Assembly (NCBI GenBank): GCA_014075255.1
Contig: CP046178.1
Span: 1,878,894 to 1,942,893, forward strand
DNA from: Gammaproteobacteria bacterium
Lineage (GTDB): Bacteria > Pseudomonadota > Gammaproteobacteria > UBA4575
DNA: 64,000 nucleotides
Direction of reading: 5' to 3'
Position 1 is the first letter of the stretch, and each line of letters begins with the position of its first letter. A program made the position numbers and the translations under genes. The notes beneath the pieces were generated by a model that saw only the letters and a program-made list of their open reading frames with translations, did not search any database and had not been told where the DNA came from. Below are positions 21,091 through 29,713 of this stretch, piece after piece.

Positions 21091-21621
21091 TTACCAGTCA
21101 ACACCGTACAGAGATTGCAAAAATACTTCTGTATTATCACTTCCACCAGTCCCCCGAGCCGTCACCCGAAATAACTGAATTGTTTGGCCTGCTTGACCTT
21201 GACCATATCCTTCAACTAATAATTTCGGTGCAACTTGTGTTTCAGAAATATGTTGAATAATAAATCTAGGCTCTGTAGTTACATTACTTGGATTGAACGC
21301 CATATACCTCCTAGAATTAACATCTTGCCAGCTTATGCTTTTCCAAAGTTCGTCATCAGTATTGTCATACAGTGCATCAATACCATTGTTATCAAAGTTT
21401 ACGAGACTAAGCCCACCTGCATCCAATAAGCCTTCTCCCGCCTTTAAAGCAGCTTCAGCAGTTTGCAATGCAACCAAACTATCTCGAGTGTTACCTGCCA
21501 TTCGCAGCTCTAAAGTTGAACCTTGCATGCTTGTTACCGCGATAAGCGACATAACGAGTAACATTATTAAACCCACAAACAGCACAGCACCAGATTGTTG
21601 AAACATGATATTTATATGCAT
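21091..21621 (-). CDS. pilX: Minor pilin PilX (operon B)
   Basis: PilX minor pilin of 176 residues. The N-terminus QQSGAVLFVGLIMLLVMSLI has the Gly cleavage site and lacks Glu5; it is followed by the PilX signature LELRMAGNTRDSLVALQTAEAA-type segment near residues 32–53. It lies 12 bases before pilY1 and 4 bases after pilW. Confidence 0.92.
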   Translation of the reverse strand: MHINIMFQQSGAVLFVGLIMLLVMSLIAVTSMQGSTLELRMAGNTRDSLVALQTAEAALKAGEGLLDAGGLSLVNFDNNGIDALYDNTDDELWKSISWQDVNSRRYMAFNPSNVTTEPRFIIQHISETQVAPKLLVEGYGQGQAGQTIQLFRVTARGTGGSDNTEVFLQSLYGVDW

Positions 21622-21625
21622 TGTG

Positions 21626-22684
21626 TTATTGCACTCGATTGCGAAGGTTGATTGTAGTATTAGCTACGTAACGTAACTTGCGATCAGCAGGATGAGAAAT
21701 TGGGGTGGCATCAGAAATTATCGTGCCCGCAACATTATAAGAATTCGTGTCCAACTGCGCGGTGACATCTTCACCCGTTACCATCAACAACCCCAAACGC
21801 ACCGCTATAACACTTTGCCAATCAGCAACATTATTTGCTGTTACATAACGATCAACAACTTGGTCATTTGGCGCAGTTATATCTACGCCATAAAGAATTT
21901 GCATAGATTCAACACCTTCTAGTAATTCCTCAGCATTCATCTGGGCTGTATTTGTACCTGTAGGAGGACCGAATGCTATTAAGTTACTGCGCCATAAAGA
22001 ATTTACACTAGGGTTTTGTGTACTAGCTCTTATGTAATAAATTTCAGGCTTATATGATGCAATTAGAGCATCTTCTCCGTAAGTGCCGATGGTTGTTGTA
22101 GTATTCCCAGGGACAATATTAGTGTTGTCACCGTAGCTGACGGTATTTAAACCATAATCAGCATCCGATATTTGAAAAATGGAAGCCTGTCTTGGGTCAC
22201 AGACAACGCCAATTCTTCCTCTTTCAAAATCTTGATCCGAAAAACTACTATTAAGCTCAAACGTATTTCCAGCGGTATTATGGAATATTAAACTCGAGGT
22301 ATATGTAGATGCTTTTAGAATAACAATTGCATCTGTATCAGCAACAGCTGATGCCACTGGTATTACATCTACACCACCTTCATAGCCATGAATACCGCGC
22401 GCAAAATAATCAAGAAACCAAGTTGCAGCTCCGCCTACAACTGCATTTGTATTATTTGTTGTAGTGCGACATGGCAAATAACTAGCCATACGAATGTCAT
22501 GAGACATAAAATCAAGACTAAAACGTAAGCTTTCTTGTAAACGTGACAAGTTATCTGTCATGCGATATGTCTGCTTACTGCTTATGTACATCCCCGTAAC
22601 ACCACTTACTAAAAACAAACCAAGCAATAGTGCAACCATTAGCTCAACAATAGAAAATCCTTTTTCATTACACTTAATTTTCAT
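21626..22684 (-). CDS. pilW: Minor pilin PilW (operon B)
   Basis: PilW minor pilin of 352 residues. The leader MKIKCNEKG is followed by FSIVELMVALLLGLFLVSGV with Glu5. The conserved stretch RLQESLRFSLDFMSHDIRMA lies near residues 43–62. The start ATG overlaps the pilV stop (ATGA, 22681–22684), so translation is coupled. Confidence 0.93.
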   Translation of the reverse strand: MKIKCNEKGFSIVELMVALLLGLFLVSGVTGMYISSKQTYRMTDNLSRLQESLRFSLDFMSHDIRMASYLPCRTTTNNTNAVVGGAATWFLDYFARGIHGYEGGVDVIPVASAVADTDAIVILKASTYTSSLIFHNTAGNTFELNSSFSDQDFERGRIGVVCDPRQASIFQISDADYGLNTVSYGDNTNIVPGNTTTTIGTYGEDALIASYKPEIYYIRASTQNPSVNSLWRSNLIAFGPPTGTNTAQMNAEELLEGVESMQILYGVDITAPNDQVVDRYVTANNVADWQSVIAVRLGLLMVTGEDVTAQLDTNSYNVAGTIISDATPISHPADRKLRYVANTTINLRNRVQ

Positions 22685-23169
22685 AACTCAGCCATAATCA
22701 TAATTTCTTCAGGGTTTGCGCCTGCCTGCCATTGAACTGTAACCGTTACATCGTCACCGTTTCTCTCAATTTTACCATCGCCGTTTGGAAGCACCGATGT
22801 CATGTCCAACGTACCGGTACAGGACGAATCGTTTTCATAATTCCCTAGTGCACACTTCCATTGAGCAAGTTCAAATGAAGCAAGCTGTGTAGGCGAACAC
22901 GTCGCAGTTGTAGACTGGCAATTTGGAGGACTACCGGGAATACTTGTATAAGCGCTATCGTAATTACCATTACCAAATCCGATAGGATTAGCACGCATTT
23001 TATCTATCAAATCATATGCAAAATAACTGGCTTGTGATTGGAGATAAGCGTTATGGCTACTTTTCATACTGAACAATTGCATGCCCGCCATACCAAGCAA
23101 GCCAATAGATAGTACTGCAAGTGCAACTAACACTTCCATTAACGTAAACCCCTGAGCTTTTTTATTCAT
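22681..23169 (-). CDS. pilV: Minor pilin PilV (operon B)
   Basis: PilV minor pilin. I use the ATG at 23169 (MNKKAQG followed by FTLMEVLVALAVLSIGLLGM, Glu5 present), leaving 5 bases after the fimU-like stop. A TTG at 23181 would overlap that gene. The segment AYLQSQASYFAYDLIDKMRA is characteristic of PilV. The product is 162 residues. Confidence 0.92.
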   Translation of the reverse strand: MNKKAQGFTLMEVLVALAVLSIGLLGMAGMQLFSMKSSHNAYLQSQASYFAYDLIDKMRANPIGFGNGNYDSAYTSIPGSPPNCQSTTATCSPTQLASFELAQWKCALGNYENDSSCTGTLDMTSVLPNGDGKIERNGDDVTVTVQWQAGANPEEIMIMAEL

Positions 23170-23174
23170 AAAAT

Positions 23175-23726
23175 TTAACAACTCGCTACCGGGGTGCCGA
23201 GACTTTGTTCAGGCACCCCACTAGAATTTAATGGCGCCAGTCTTGTGCGCCCCCCAGGCCCAATAATAATGGCGCGTGCTTTTGTTAAATCACTGTTTTT
23301 ACAAAGCACAAAAGTACCTTGATTATCAGACCTGCCTTTTGCATTAAAACTAAATGAGTCCATCCCACCATTAACATTAAATGTATAGTTAGATGGTAAA
23401 TTTTCATTTACACGTATCAGTTCTTCTCCTGCATCAACAACATCATCACCATCGTCGTCTATAAATATGATCCAACTATTTTCATATCCTGATCCATTAC
23501 AATCAGTAGAATTGTCGCTATGACAAACTTTTATTGATTGATTTCTACGTACTGCTTCACTTCTAGCAAAATGCAGAGATGAGACTAACTGATTGGTATA
23601 TGCACTGAGTTGATTGCGTTCGATGACACGCCCAAAGCCAGGCACGCCCAGCGTCAATACAACAGCCGCCACGGTTATCGTGATCATGAGTTCAATTAAT
23701 GTAAAAGCAGATTCGTGTTTTTGCAT
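23175..23726 (-). CDS. fimU: FimU/FimT-type pseudopilin (operon B)
   Basis: GspH/FimT-family pseudopilin, first gene of operon B, 183 residues. The N-terminus is [20 protein letters not shown]: Glu5 is present, but the residue before the mature Phe is Ala where most prepilins have Gly. The FimT hallmark LVSSLHFARSEAVRRNQS follows (residues ~43–60), with two cysteines in the C-terminal half (KVCHSDNSTDC). The FimU name follows its operon position. Confidence 0.9.
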   Translation of the reverse strand: MQKHESAFTLIELMITITVAAVVLTLGVPGFGRVIERNQLSAYTNQLVSSLHFARSEAVRRNQSIKVCHSDNSTDCNGSGYENSWIIFIDDDGDDVVDAGEELIRVNENLPSNYTFNVNGGMDSFSFNAKGRSDNQGTFVLCKNSDLTKARAIIIGPGGRTRLAPLNSSGVPEQSLGTPVASC

Positions 23727-24071
23727 CTTTTTTCAAAGTTGCGAACACACGACGAGAAGATACAAGCCAACTCTCCAAGCAGGCTTATTCCATGTTAAAT
23801 ATCTCAGTGACGTTGGATAGAGTGCCAACGCTCGTTCCTTCCTGACTTACCCGCCGCGATATTTCGCGATCTATATATATTTACTAATGTAATTAAGCAC
23901 ATCCAGTGCTTACCACTTAGAGTATATCTATTGTATTAGGTTCTATAGGTAAATTCTTGTTCCAGCAGGAAAGAATTTCACCAGCTTCTATGTCATTGCT
24001 GTGCGGAGAGTTTTTATCCTTATGAGGCATAAGGCTTTAGGCGGGAGTGCCTAGATTTTGTTCTAACAATT
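23727..24071 (-). promoter_or_regulatory. Long structured leader/promoter region of pilus operon B
   Basis: There is no gene here. Read on the minus strand towards fimU it contains three perfect hairpins: arms TAAGCAC/GTGCTTA with loop TGGAT (23895–23913), CGCGA/TCGCG (23855–23868) and CGTTGG/CCAACG (23811–23830). There is also a strong CCTTATG/CATAAGG inverted repeat at 24018–24034. The first loop carries GGA, the core of CsrA sites. I could not fit a GEMM cyclic-di-GMP riboswitch or a sigma-54 box. Which of these is transcribed is unknown. Confidence 0.4.
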
Positions 24072-24104
24072 AAAAAAACCCACGGTTTTGAGACCGTGGG
24101 TTTA
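24072..24104 (-). terminator. Rho-independent terminator after yajL
   Basis: An 11-bp stem (ACCCACGGT core, arms 24076–24086 and 24093–24103) with a 6-base loop is followed on the minus strand by a run of U. It ends the yajL transcript about 160 bases after its stop codon. The sequence between (24105–24264) contains no gene, only a short AGCCT/AGGCT hairpin. Confidence 0.85.
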
Positions 24105-24264
24105 GAAAGCCTGCTTCCCTGTAGGCTAATGCATAGATATTTTACTGAGGGCTATGTGACTAATTAGTGACCGGCTTCACGCTATTTAAACTGTCAGGTG
24201 CCTCATATCCAAGCAATTATACCGACTGTCAAAATATGGCTTTAATGGTAATTACTGAAGATTT

Positions 24265-24819
24265 TTACGCGACTCGCTGTAATGCAAGTTCAACTTGATT
24301 GCGTTTTTCATCGCCTAACAAACAAGTGATAATTTCCAGCGTAAAATCCATTGCAGTGCCAGGTCCACGAGAAGTTAAAATCTTACCATCTATTTGTACT
24401 GCTGAGGCTGTAATTTCAATAGCATCATTTTCTAGTGCTTCTAATACACCTGGATATGCAGTAGCTTTTCTATTATTCAACAAGCCTGCACTAGCTAAAA
24501 CAATTGGGGCTGCGCAAATTGCAGCAATGTAGTGATCTTTATCAACAGCATTTTTTAAAATTTTATGAATGCGTTCATCTTTATTTAAGTTATCTGCGCC
24601 CGGCAAACCACCCGGTAGCACTACCATATCGAATTCCTCATCGATAACTTGATCTAGCATAGTATCTGCAAGAAGTTTTGTGCCGCGCGAAGCAACAATA
24701 GGTTTTCCATCTAAGCTGGCCGTGGTTACCTGCACATCTGCACGACGTAACAGATCTATAATGGTGACGGCTTCTAGTTCTTCACAGCCTTGGGCGAGAG
24801 GGACGAGTACTTTTGCCAT
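24265..24819 (-). CDS. yajL: DJ-1/PfpI-family protein YajL
   Basis: Cytoplasmic DJ-1 superfamily protein, linked in E. coli to protein-thiol protection and glyoxal adduct repair. The 184-residue product starts MAKVLVPLAQGCEELEAVT, with the conserved Glu (CEELE) that contacts the reactive cysteine. The nucleophile elbow is AAICAAPIVLASAGLL (residues ~93–108), and FDMVVLPGGLPGADNL is intact. Its start overlaps the end of the yibQ reading frame by 46 bases. Confidence 0.92.
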   Translation of the reverse strand: MAKVLVPLAQGCEELEAVTIIDLLRRADVQVTTASLDGKPIVASRGTKLLADTMLDQVIDEEFDMVVLPGGLPGADNLNKDERIHKILKNAVDKDHYIAAICAAPIVLASAGLLNNRKATAYPGVLEALENDAIEITASAVQIDGKILTSRGPGTAMDFTLEIITCLLGDEKRNQVELALQRVA

Positions 24820-25606
24820 GGTGTTGTCGCTTTATTAGCTAATTTTTTAGAAATCGCGGTGTTAATAAGTCCGCTTACTGTAACTAATTCTACCTCTTGT
24901 GCACTTAGTTTAGAAAGCTCCTGCTCAAGTACCGACAAGGTCGTTTGATGAGGATGTCCAATTGCTAGAGCGTAACCTTGTTGTTTTGCAATTTTAATGA
25001 GCTGCTGTATTTGCTGCTTAACGAAATCTTTATCGTTTGCAACAGAATCTAAAAATACATCGCGCCGCACACTCGGGATGTGATAGCTCAGTGCCGCATC
25101 TCCAGCAACGGTTTTAGCTGTTGTTTTACTATCAACAAAAAATAGATGTTCGTCGCGATTCGCAATGGCCTGCATCAACCATTCCATATGACTAGAATTA
25201 CTAGTTAGCAAGCTTCCCATGTGGTTATTTATACCTTGTGCATGCGGTACAGCATCAATACTAATATCTACTATGCGAGTGAATTCTTGCTTAGACATGT
25301 CCGACCTAAGCCCCCATGACCAAGTTTTTCTGACTTAGAGGCTTGCATTGGCAAATGCAACATGACTTCTTTACCGTTTTGATGTGCTAAGCGCGCTAAT
25401 TTAATCGAGTGAGGTCTAGCTGGAAGAATAGAACACGTAACGGGTAGGCTAGAATTGATAACTCGTTTGCCTGCTTCAATATTATGCCCGATATCATCAA
25501 TGATAATAGCAATAACCGCAGGTTCAGCTGCAAAGCCATGCAATGGGGCCAAACTAAGCAGCCCCATAAAAACAATTGTTAGTTTCTTAATATTAGTCTT
25601 GAGCAC
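24774..25606 (-). pseudogene. yibQ: Divergent polysaccharide deacetylase (YibQ family), frameshifted
   Basis: Two overlapping frames form one YibQ-type protein of about 277 residues. The first (from a GTG at 25606) has a signal peptide ending HGFAA, then the family motif IAIIIDDIGHN and VMLHLPMQ. The second (ATG 25298 to stop 24774) continues with GINNHMGSLLT, FFVDSKTTA and GYALAIGHPH. The frames join if one G is added to the run of five (25312–25316), reading HGGLRSDMSKQEF. The rest of the sequence is well conserved, so a base-call error or a very recent mutation is more likely than a long-dead gene. It lies between ctpA and yajL, next to envC, the usual cell-wall neighbourhood. Confidence 0.8.
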
Positions 25607-25613
25607 GTAAGCG

Positions 25614-26942
25614 TTAGAGATTTGCTTGTTGTGTGCCCGACATGGTTCTTAAAACTTTTAGTGCTTCTTCTAAAGCATAGTCCGTCGCATCATCCTTGGT
25701 TTGCTTGGGGATTGTCACTACCGATTTTGGTTCTCTTGCTTTTTTATTAGCCTCTTGGTGTTCATTTTCCAAATGGCCTTCTAAATCAGACTCAGAAATA
25801 ATACTGAGTGCAGAGTTTTCTTCATCAGAGGCACCTTCTATTTTTAACAAAATATCTGGAACAATTCCTTCGCTCTGAATCGATCTGCCTAAAGGTGTGT
25901 AGTACCTGGCAGTAGTTAGCTTCAACGCCGTGCTGTCATTCAATGGCAAAATTGTTTGCACCGAACCCTTGCCAAATGAAGTGGTTCCTAAAATAGTTGC
26001 ACGTTCATGGTCTTGCATAGCGCCCGCAACAATTTCTGATGCCGAAGCCGAACCCTGATTTATCAACACAACTAAAGGCGCTCCCTTTAACGAATCACCT
26101 GTACTTGCTGAATATTTTAATTCTGAATCTTCAACACGCCCTTCTGTGTAAACAATCAATTGATTATCTTTAAGAAAAACATCTGAAACACCAACCGCAC
26201 CGGTTAATACACCACCAGGATTATTGCGTAAATCTAAAACCAAACCTTTTAAATTGCCTTCATTTTTCTTTTTCAAACTCGCTAGTGCATCTAACAACCC
26301 TCGTGTGGTTTTAGATTGAAAATTGGATATACGCACATAACCATAACCTGGCTCAAGTACACGGTTTCTGACGCTACGTACGCGAATTACATCTCGCGTT
26401 AAGGTTAGGTCTAATGGTGCGTCTTCACCTTCACGTACAATAGTAAGTACGATATCCGAGCCCTTTTTGCCGCGCATTAGTTTAACGGCTTCTTCTAGAG
26501 TCAAACCTTTTACAGATTTATCATCTAATTTAATTATTAGATCACCGGCTTTAACCCCTGCGCGATCAGCAGGAGTATCGTCAATAGGTGCAATAACTTT
26601 TACAAAACCATTTTCCATTCCTACTTCAATACCAAGCCCACCAAATTCTCCAGAGGTTCCAATTTGAAGTTCACGAAATTGTTCTTCATCCAAGTAGGAT
26701 GAATGCGGATCCAAGCCAGCTAACATACCGCGAATTGCATTTTTTAATAAATCGCTATCATCAACGTCGGTTACGTAATCCTGTTTAATACGCGCGTAGA
26801 CATCTGTAAAAGTACGCAAGTCTTCTAGCGGTAAAGCCGAGGCCATTTCTTTATCGGCCCACACATTGTGCGCCATCGCTAAAGTAAGCCCGATTACCAC
26901 TCCCCAGATAATTCCGATGTTTAGGGGGTGCTTAAATTTCAT
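25614..26942 (-). CDS. ctpA: S41-family carboxy-terminal processing peptidase
   Basis: Periplasmic tail-specific serine protease. I start at 26942 because AGGAG sits 8 bases upstream; a start at 26987 lacks this. The 442-residue product has a membrane/signal segment (residues ~8–28), a PDZ domain (GEFGGLGIEVGMENGFVKV onward) and the Ser/Lys catalytic dyad in GSASASEIVAGAMQ and TSFGKGSVQTI. A variable acidic tail follows. In gammaproteobacteria ctpA commonly follows envC, as here. Confidence 0.94.
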   Translation of the reverse strand: MKFKHPLNIGIIWGVVIGLTLAMAHNVWADKEMASALPLEDLRTFTDVYARIKQDYVTDVDDSDLLKNAIRGMLAGLDPHSSYLDEEQFRELQIGTSGEFGGLGIEVGMENGFVKVIAPIDDTPADRAGVKAGDLIIKLDDKSVKGLTLEEAVKLMRGKKGSDIVLTIVREGEDAPLDLTLTRDVIRVRSVRNRVLEPGYGYVRISNFQSKTTRGLLDALASLKKKNEGNLKGLVLDLRNNPGGVLTGAVGVSDVFLKDNQLIVYTEGRVEDSELKYSASTGDSLKGAPLVVLINQGSASASEIVAGAMQDHERATILGTTSFGKGSVQTILPLNDSTALKLTTARYYTPLGRSIQSEGIVPDILLKIEGASDEENSALSIISESDLEGHLENEHQEANKKAREPKSVVTIPKQTKDDATDYALEEALKVLRTMSGTQQANL

Positions 26943-27187
26943 TACCGCTCTCCTAGAATGTTCTTTTGTCACGTGGATACTGTCCATTATGAAAGGAAAA
27001 AATAGATTCGCAACATATTAGATTGCTAAGTGTGATCAAACGTTCACGAAATTACTCTATAAATAAGTACTTAAATAAGTCGCATCTACTCATATATACA
27101 TTATATAGGGGTTTATAAGATTGTACTCCCCGACCATCGGCCATAAATATGCCAGTCAATGCCTGATTGAATTCGAGAAAAATACGC

Positions 27188-28396
27188 TCAACCCGATGCT
27201 GGACTTCTGGATGCAGCTGATTTGACACACCATTTTGCCGGATTGATTGGGCTTCCCTGCTTACGAATTTCGAAATAAAGGCCTGGCTTATTGTTCCCAC
27301 CGCTATTACCTACGGCAGCCACTTTTTCTCCTGCTTCAACCCATTCACCAACTTGCTTAAATAAACTCTGATTGTGGCCATAAAGACTCATATAACCATC
27401 GCCATGATCCACAATAATGAGCAACCCTAGCCCGCGCATCCATTCTGCAAAAGCAACTCTACCATGATAAATACTGCGCACATTATTGCCTTCTGTGCTT
27501 GGGATAAATACACCCTGCCAATATAATTTGCTACGTGCTGAATTACGTTTCTGTCCAAATTTATTACTGGGTTTGCCCACTGCTGGCCAGTACAACTTAC
27601 CTTGTGATTTACTAAAGTTTTTACCTTTTTCAAAAACCGGAATATCCGCCAGAGCGGAACGAAGACTTTCAATTAATCCTTTAAGTTGTTTTTCATTACT
27701 TTCTAGATTTTCGAGCTTTCCCTTTTCTGATGAAACATTACTATTTAACGAACTAATTGCTGTTTTACGCTGTTTTTGCGCCTGTTCCAGCGATTGTTTC
27801 TCATTCAATAAACTCAGCTTGGCTTGTTTAGCAACTTCTTCTACTTGTAGAATCTTGGCCTGAACTTCGTTAACAGACTGCAATACCTTTGTAGCTTTAT
27901 CAATTTCACTCAGACGCGCGCGATGCAGATAGTCGTAATAAATAAGATTGCGCCCCAGCTTTTCAGGATTCTGTTGATTCAATAACAATTTAAGTTTTTG
28001 TTGGCCACCGTATTGATACTCTGAACGAATCTGCGCATATAAGATGTTGTGATGTTTGGACAATTGCTTTTGCAATTGTTTTTCCTCTGCTTGCAACTTT
28101 GCTATTTTTTCTTGACTCTGTTTAAGGTTTGTTTCGGTTACCGTAAGTTGCTGGTTTAACTTTCCGATATTTTGCTCAGATTCACGCAGCTGTTTTTCTA
28201 ACCCACCAAGTTCGCCACGTTTCTGTTCTAGTTTTTGTTGTGAATTGCGAATTTTCTCCTGAACCTTGACGAGCTTTTTTTCTGTCTCTTGTTTAGTAAG
28301 TTCTGCAAATGCAGCTCCCATCGAAGCCATACACACTAAGAAAATCAGCACGAAGGATATTGCTCTAATCATTTGGAAAGCTCGTGTTTGCAACAT
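27188..28396 (-). CDS. envC: Murein hydrolase activator EnvC (LytM/M23 domain)
   Basis: Periplasmic septal activator of cell-wall amidases. The 402-residue protein has a signal peptide (FVLIFLVCMASMGAAFA), two long coiled coils rich in Gln/Lys/Leu (residues ~35–265) and a C-terminal LytM domain (YWPAVGKPSNKFG, VDHGDGYMSLYGH, GLYFEIRKQG). The zinc-site His/Asp pattern of active M23 peptidases is incomplete, as expected of a non-catalytic activator. The start may be 28396 or the second Met at 28372; neither has a strong ribosome-binding site. Confidence 0.92.
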   Translation of the reverse strand: MLQTRAFQMIRAISFVLIFLVCMASMGAAFAELTKQETEKKLVKVQEKIRNSQQKLEQKRGELGGLEKQLRESEQNIGKLNQQLTVTETNLKQSQEKIAKLQAEEKQLQKQLSKHHNILYAQIRSEYQYGGQQKLKLLLNQQNPEKLGRNLIYYDYLHRARLSEIDKATKVLQSVNEVQAKILQVEEVAKQAKLSLLNEKQSLEQAQKQRKTAISSLNSNVSSEKGKLENLESNEKQLKGLIESLRSALADIPVFEKGKNFSKSQGKLYWPAVGKPSNKFGQKRNSARSKLYWQGVFIPSTEGNNVRSIYHGRVAFAEWMRGLGLLIIVDHGDGYMSLYGHNQSLFKQVGEWVEAGEKVAAVGNSGGNNKPGLYFEIRKQGSPINPAKWCVKSAASRSPASG

Positions 28397-28511
28397 ATAT
28401 AGATAAAATTACACCCACTAAACTAGTCATAAGTAGTTTTAACTTATTGATTTATATAGTTTATTAATGTATTAGACATTTATAATATTAGCCTATACTA
28501 TAAAAAGATAC

Positions 28512-28531
28512 GTTTGCATGGAAACGCAAAC
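28512..28531 (+). promoter_or_regulatory. GGA-loop hairpin in the ArsR-type leader
   Basis: Arms GTTTGC (28512–28517) and GCAAAC (28526–28531) close the loop ATGGAAAC. A second GGA lies 22 bases on, in the Shine-Dalgarno AGGA of the downstream gene. A hairpin-loop GGA plus a GGA in the ribosome-binding site is the common layout of CsrA-repressed leaders. That function is inferred. Confidence 0.4.
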
Positions 28532-28552
28532 CTACAACAAATAGGATCCATT

Positions 28553-28867
28553 ATGAGCATAGGCGCAGAAGAACTCATCTCTAGAGAAGAAGACATAGAA
28601 CAGGCGTCACGATCTCTAAAAGCCATGTCGCATCCTTTACGTTTAAAAATTCTTTGTGTGTTGGGTGACCGAGAAGTCAGCGTACAAGATATTGTCTATA
28701 ATGTCGGCACCTCTCAAAGTAATATCTCTCAGCATCTCGCCATTCTACGTGATAAAGGTATTTTAGCCTCTCGCAAAGATGCTAATCGTGTATTTTATCG
28801 TGTTGGTGATGAACGCACACTCAGTTTAATTAATATGATGCAACAAGTATTCTGCTCAGCGCATTAG
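28553..28867 (+). CDS. ArsR-family winged-helix regulator
   Basis: Small transcriptional regulator. The ATG at 28553 has AGGA about 6 bases upstream and gives 104 residues; an extension to 28514 is unlikely. The winged-helix core is SLKAMSHPLRLKILCVLGDR, then SVQDIVYNVGTSQSNISQHL (recognition helix) and ILASRKDANRVFYRVGD (wing). There is one cysteine in the second helix (LRLKILCVL) and a C-terminal CSAH, but no CxC metal site like ArsR/SmtB. It precedes rhodanese and glutaredoxin genes, so a redox or sulfur signal is possible; that is inference. Confidence 0.88.
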   Translation: MSIGAEELISREEDIEQASRSLKAMSHPLRLKILCVLGDREVSVQDIVYNVGTSQSNISQHLAILRDKGILASRKDANRVFYRVGDERTLSLINMMQQVFCSAH

Positions 28868-28911
28868 TTCTATCTCGTTTTTTCTTTACATGATTTCTAA
28901 GTTACTTCTAT

Positions 28912-29337
28912 ATGCAAGAATATATTGAATTCGCCGGGCGGCATACCATGCTATTTATAGCGCTTGCTGCAGTAGTTGCTTTAATTATTATGAGCGAACT
29001 AAAGCGCGCCACAAAAGGCTTCAAAGAAGTACCGCCTTCTGAGGCGGTAAGATTGATCAATAAAGAAGATGCCTTGGTATTGGATGTACGAGAAGCTAAT
29101 GAGCTAGGCCAGGGTAGTATTATAGATGCTAAGCATGTCGCTCTCAGTGTACTGCCTGAAAAATTAGATAACCTTGCAAACAATAAAGACCAACCTATTT
29201 TGGTTTTTTGTAAAATGGGCAATCGCTCAGCACAAGCCTGTAAATTATTATTAAAAAATAGCTATACCAATGTATTCGGTTTAAAGGGCGGTATTACCGC
29301 CTGGGTGAATGACCAGCTCCCCATTACTAAAAAATGA
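28912..29337 (+). CDS. Membrane-anchored rhodanese-like protein (YibN type)
   Basis: A 141-residue protein with one N-terminal membrane segment (MLFIALAAVVALIIMSEL) and a rhodanese domain. The active-site loop FCKMGNRSAQA holds the catalytic cysteine, and LVLDVREANELGQGSI is the usual rhodanese entry motif. The gene run rhodanese–glutaredoxin–secB–gpsA–trmL is the conserved yibN–grxC–secB–gpsA–trmL order of gammaproteobacteria. The domain probably faces the cytoplasm. Confidence 0.92.
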   Translation: MQEYIEFAGRHTMLFIALAAVVALIIMSELKRATKGFKEVPPSEAVRLINKEDALVLDVREANELGQGSIIDAKHVALSVLPEKLDNLANNKDQPILVFCKMGNRSAQACKLLLKNSYTNVFGLKGGITAWVNDQLPITKK

Positions 29338-29346
29338 GTAAAAAAT

Positions 29347-29613
29347 ATGAGTGCTCCTGAAGTTACCATTTATACTGGCCACCGTTGTGCATACTGCAAT
29401 GCGGCAAAAAAAATGCTGGATAGCAAAGGTGTTGGGTATAACGAAATTAACATCCATGAAGATTCAGCCAAGGCTGAGGAAATGGTAGAACTCACTAAGC
29501 GTCAAACGGTTCCTCAAATATTTATTGGCGATACACATATTGGTGGTTTCGATGATATGGCTGAGTTAAATAGCGAAGGCAAGCTTGATGACATGCTAAA
29601 TGCGAAAGGTTAG
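29347..29613 (+). CDS. grxC: Glutaredoxin 3
   Basis: Glutathione-dependent dithiol reductase of 88 residues. The active site is CAYC (residues 14–17), where E. coli Grx3 has CPYC. The cis-Pro loop TVPQIFIGDTHIGGFDD is intact. It lies 9 bases after the rhodanese gene, and a 100-base gap separates it from secB. Confidence 0.94.
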   Translation: MSAPEVTIYTGHRCAYCNAAKKMLDSKGVGYNEINIHEDSAKAEEMVELTKRQTVPQIFIGDTHIGGFDDMAELNSEGKLDDMLNAKG

Positions 29614-29713
29614 AGCAAGGAATACCAAAAGAATTATCCAAAAGAATATTTTAGGGAAAGCCTTAAGTAATTCAGTCATAATTAGTCATTAAAGAAATTA
29701 AACACATAAGAAA

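Noticed and set aside
7912-23726. Recent nucleotide-level duplication of the pilus operon
   Set aside because: Paralogous proteins share family motifs but differ in most residues and in length, so any duplication is old or one copy was acquired.
23727-24071. GEMM cyclic-di-GMP riboswitch upstream of pilus operon B
   Set aside because: Hairpins are present but the conserved GEMM core and receptor could not be found on either strand.
27052-27300. 82-residue minus-strand frame overlapping the end of envC
   Set aside because: It mostly overlaps envC in another frame, with no ribosome-binding site or recognisable domain.
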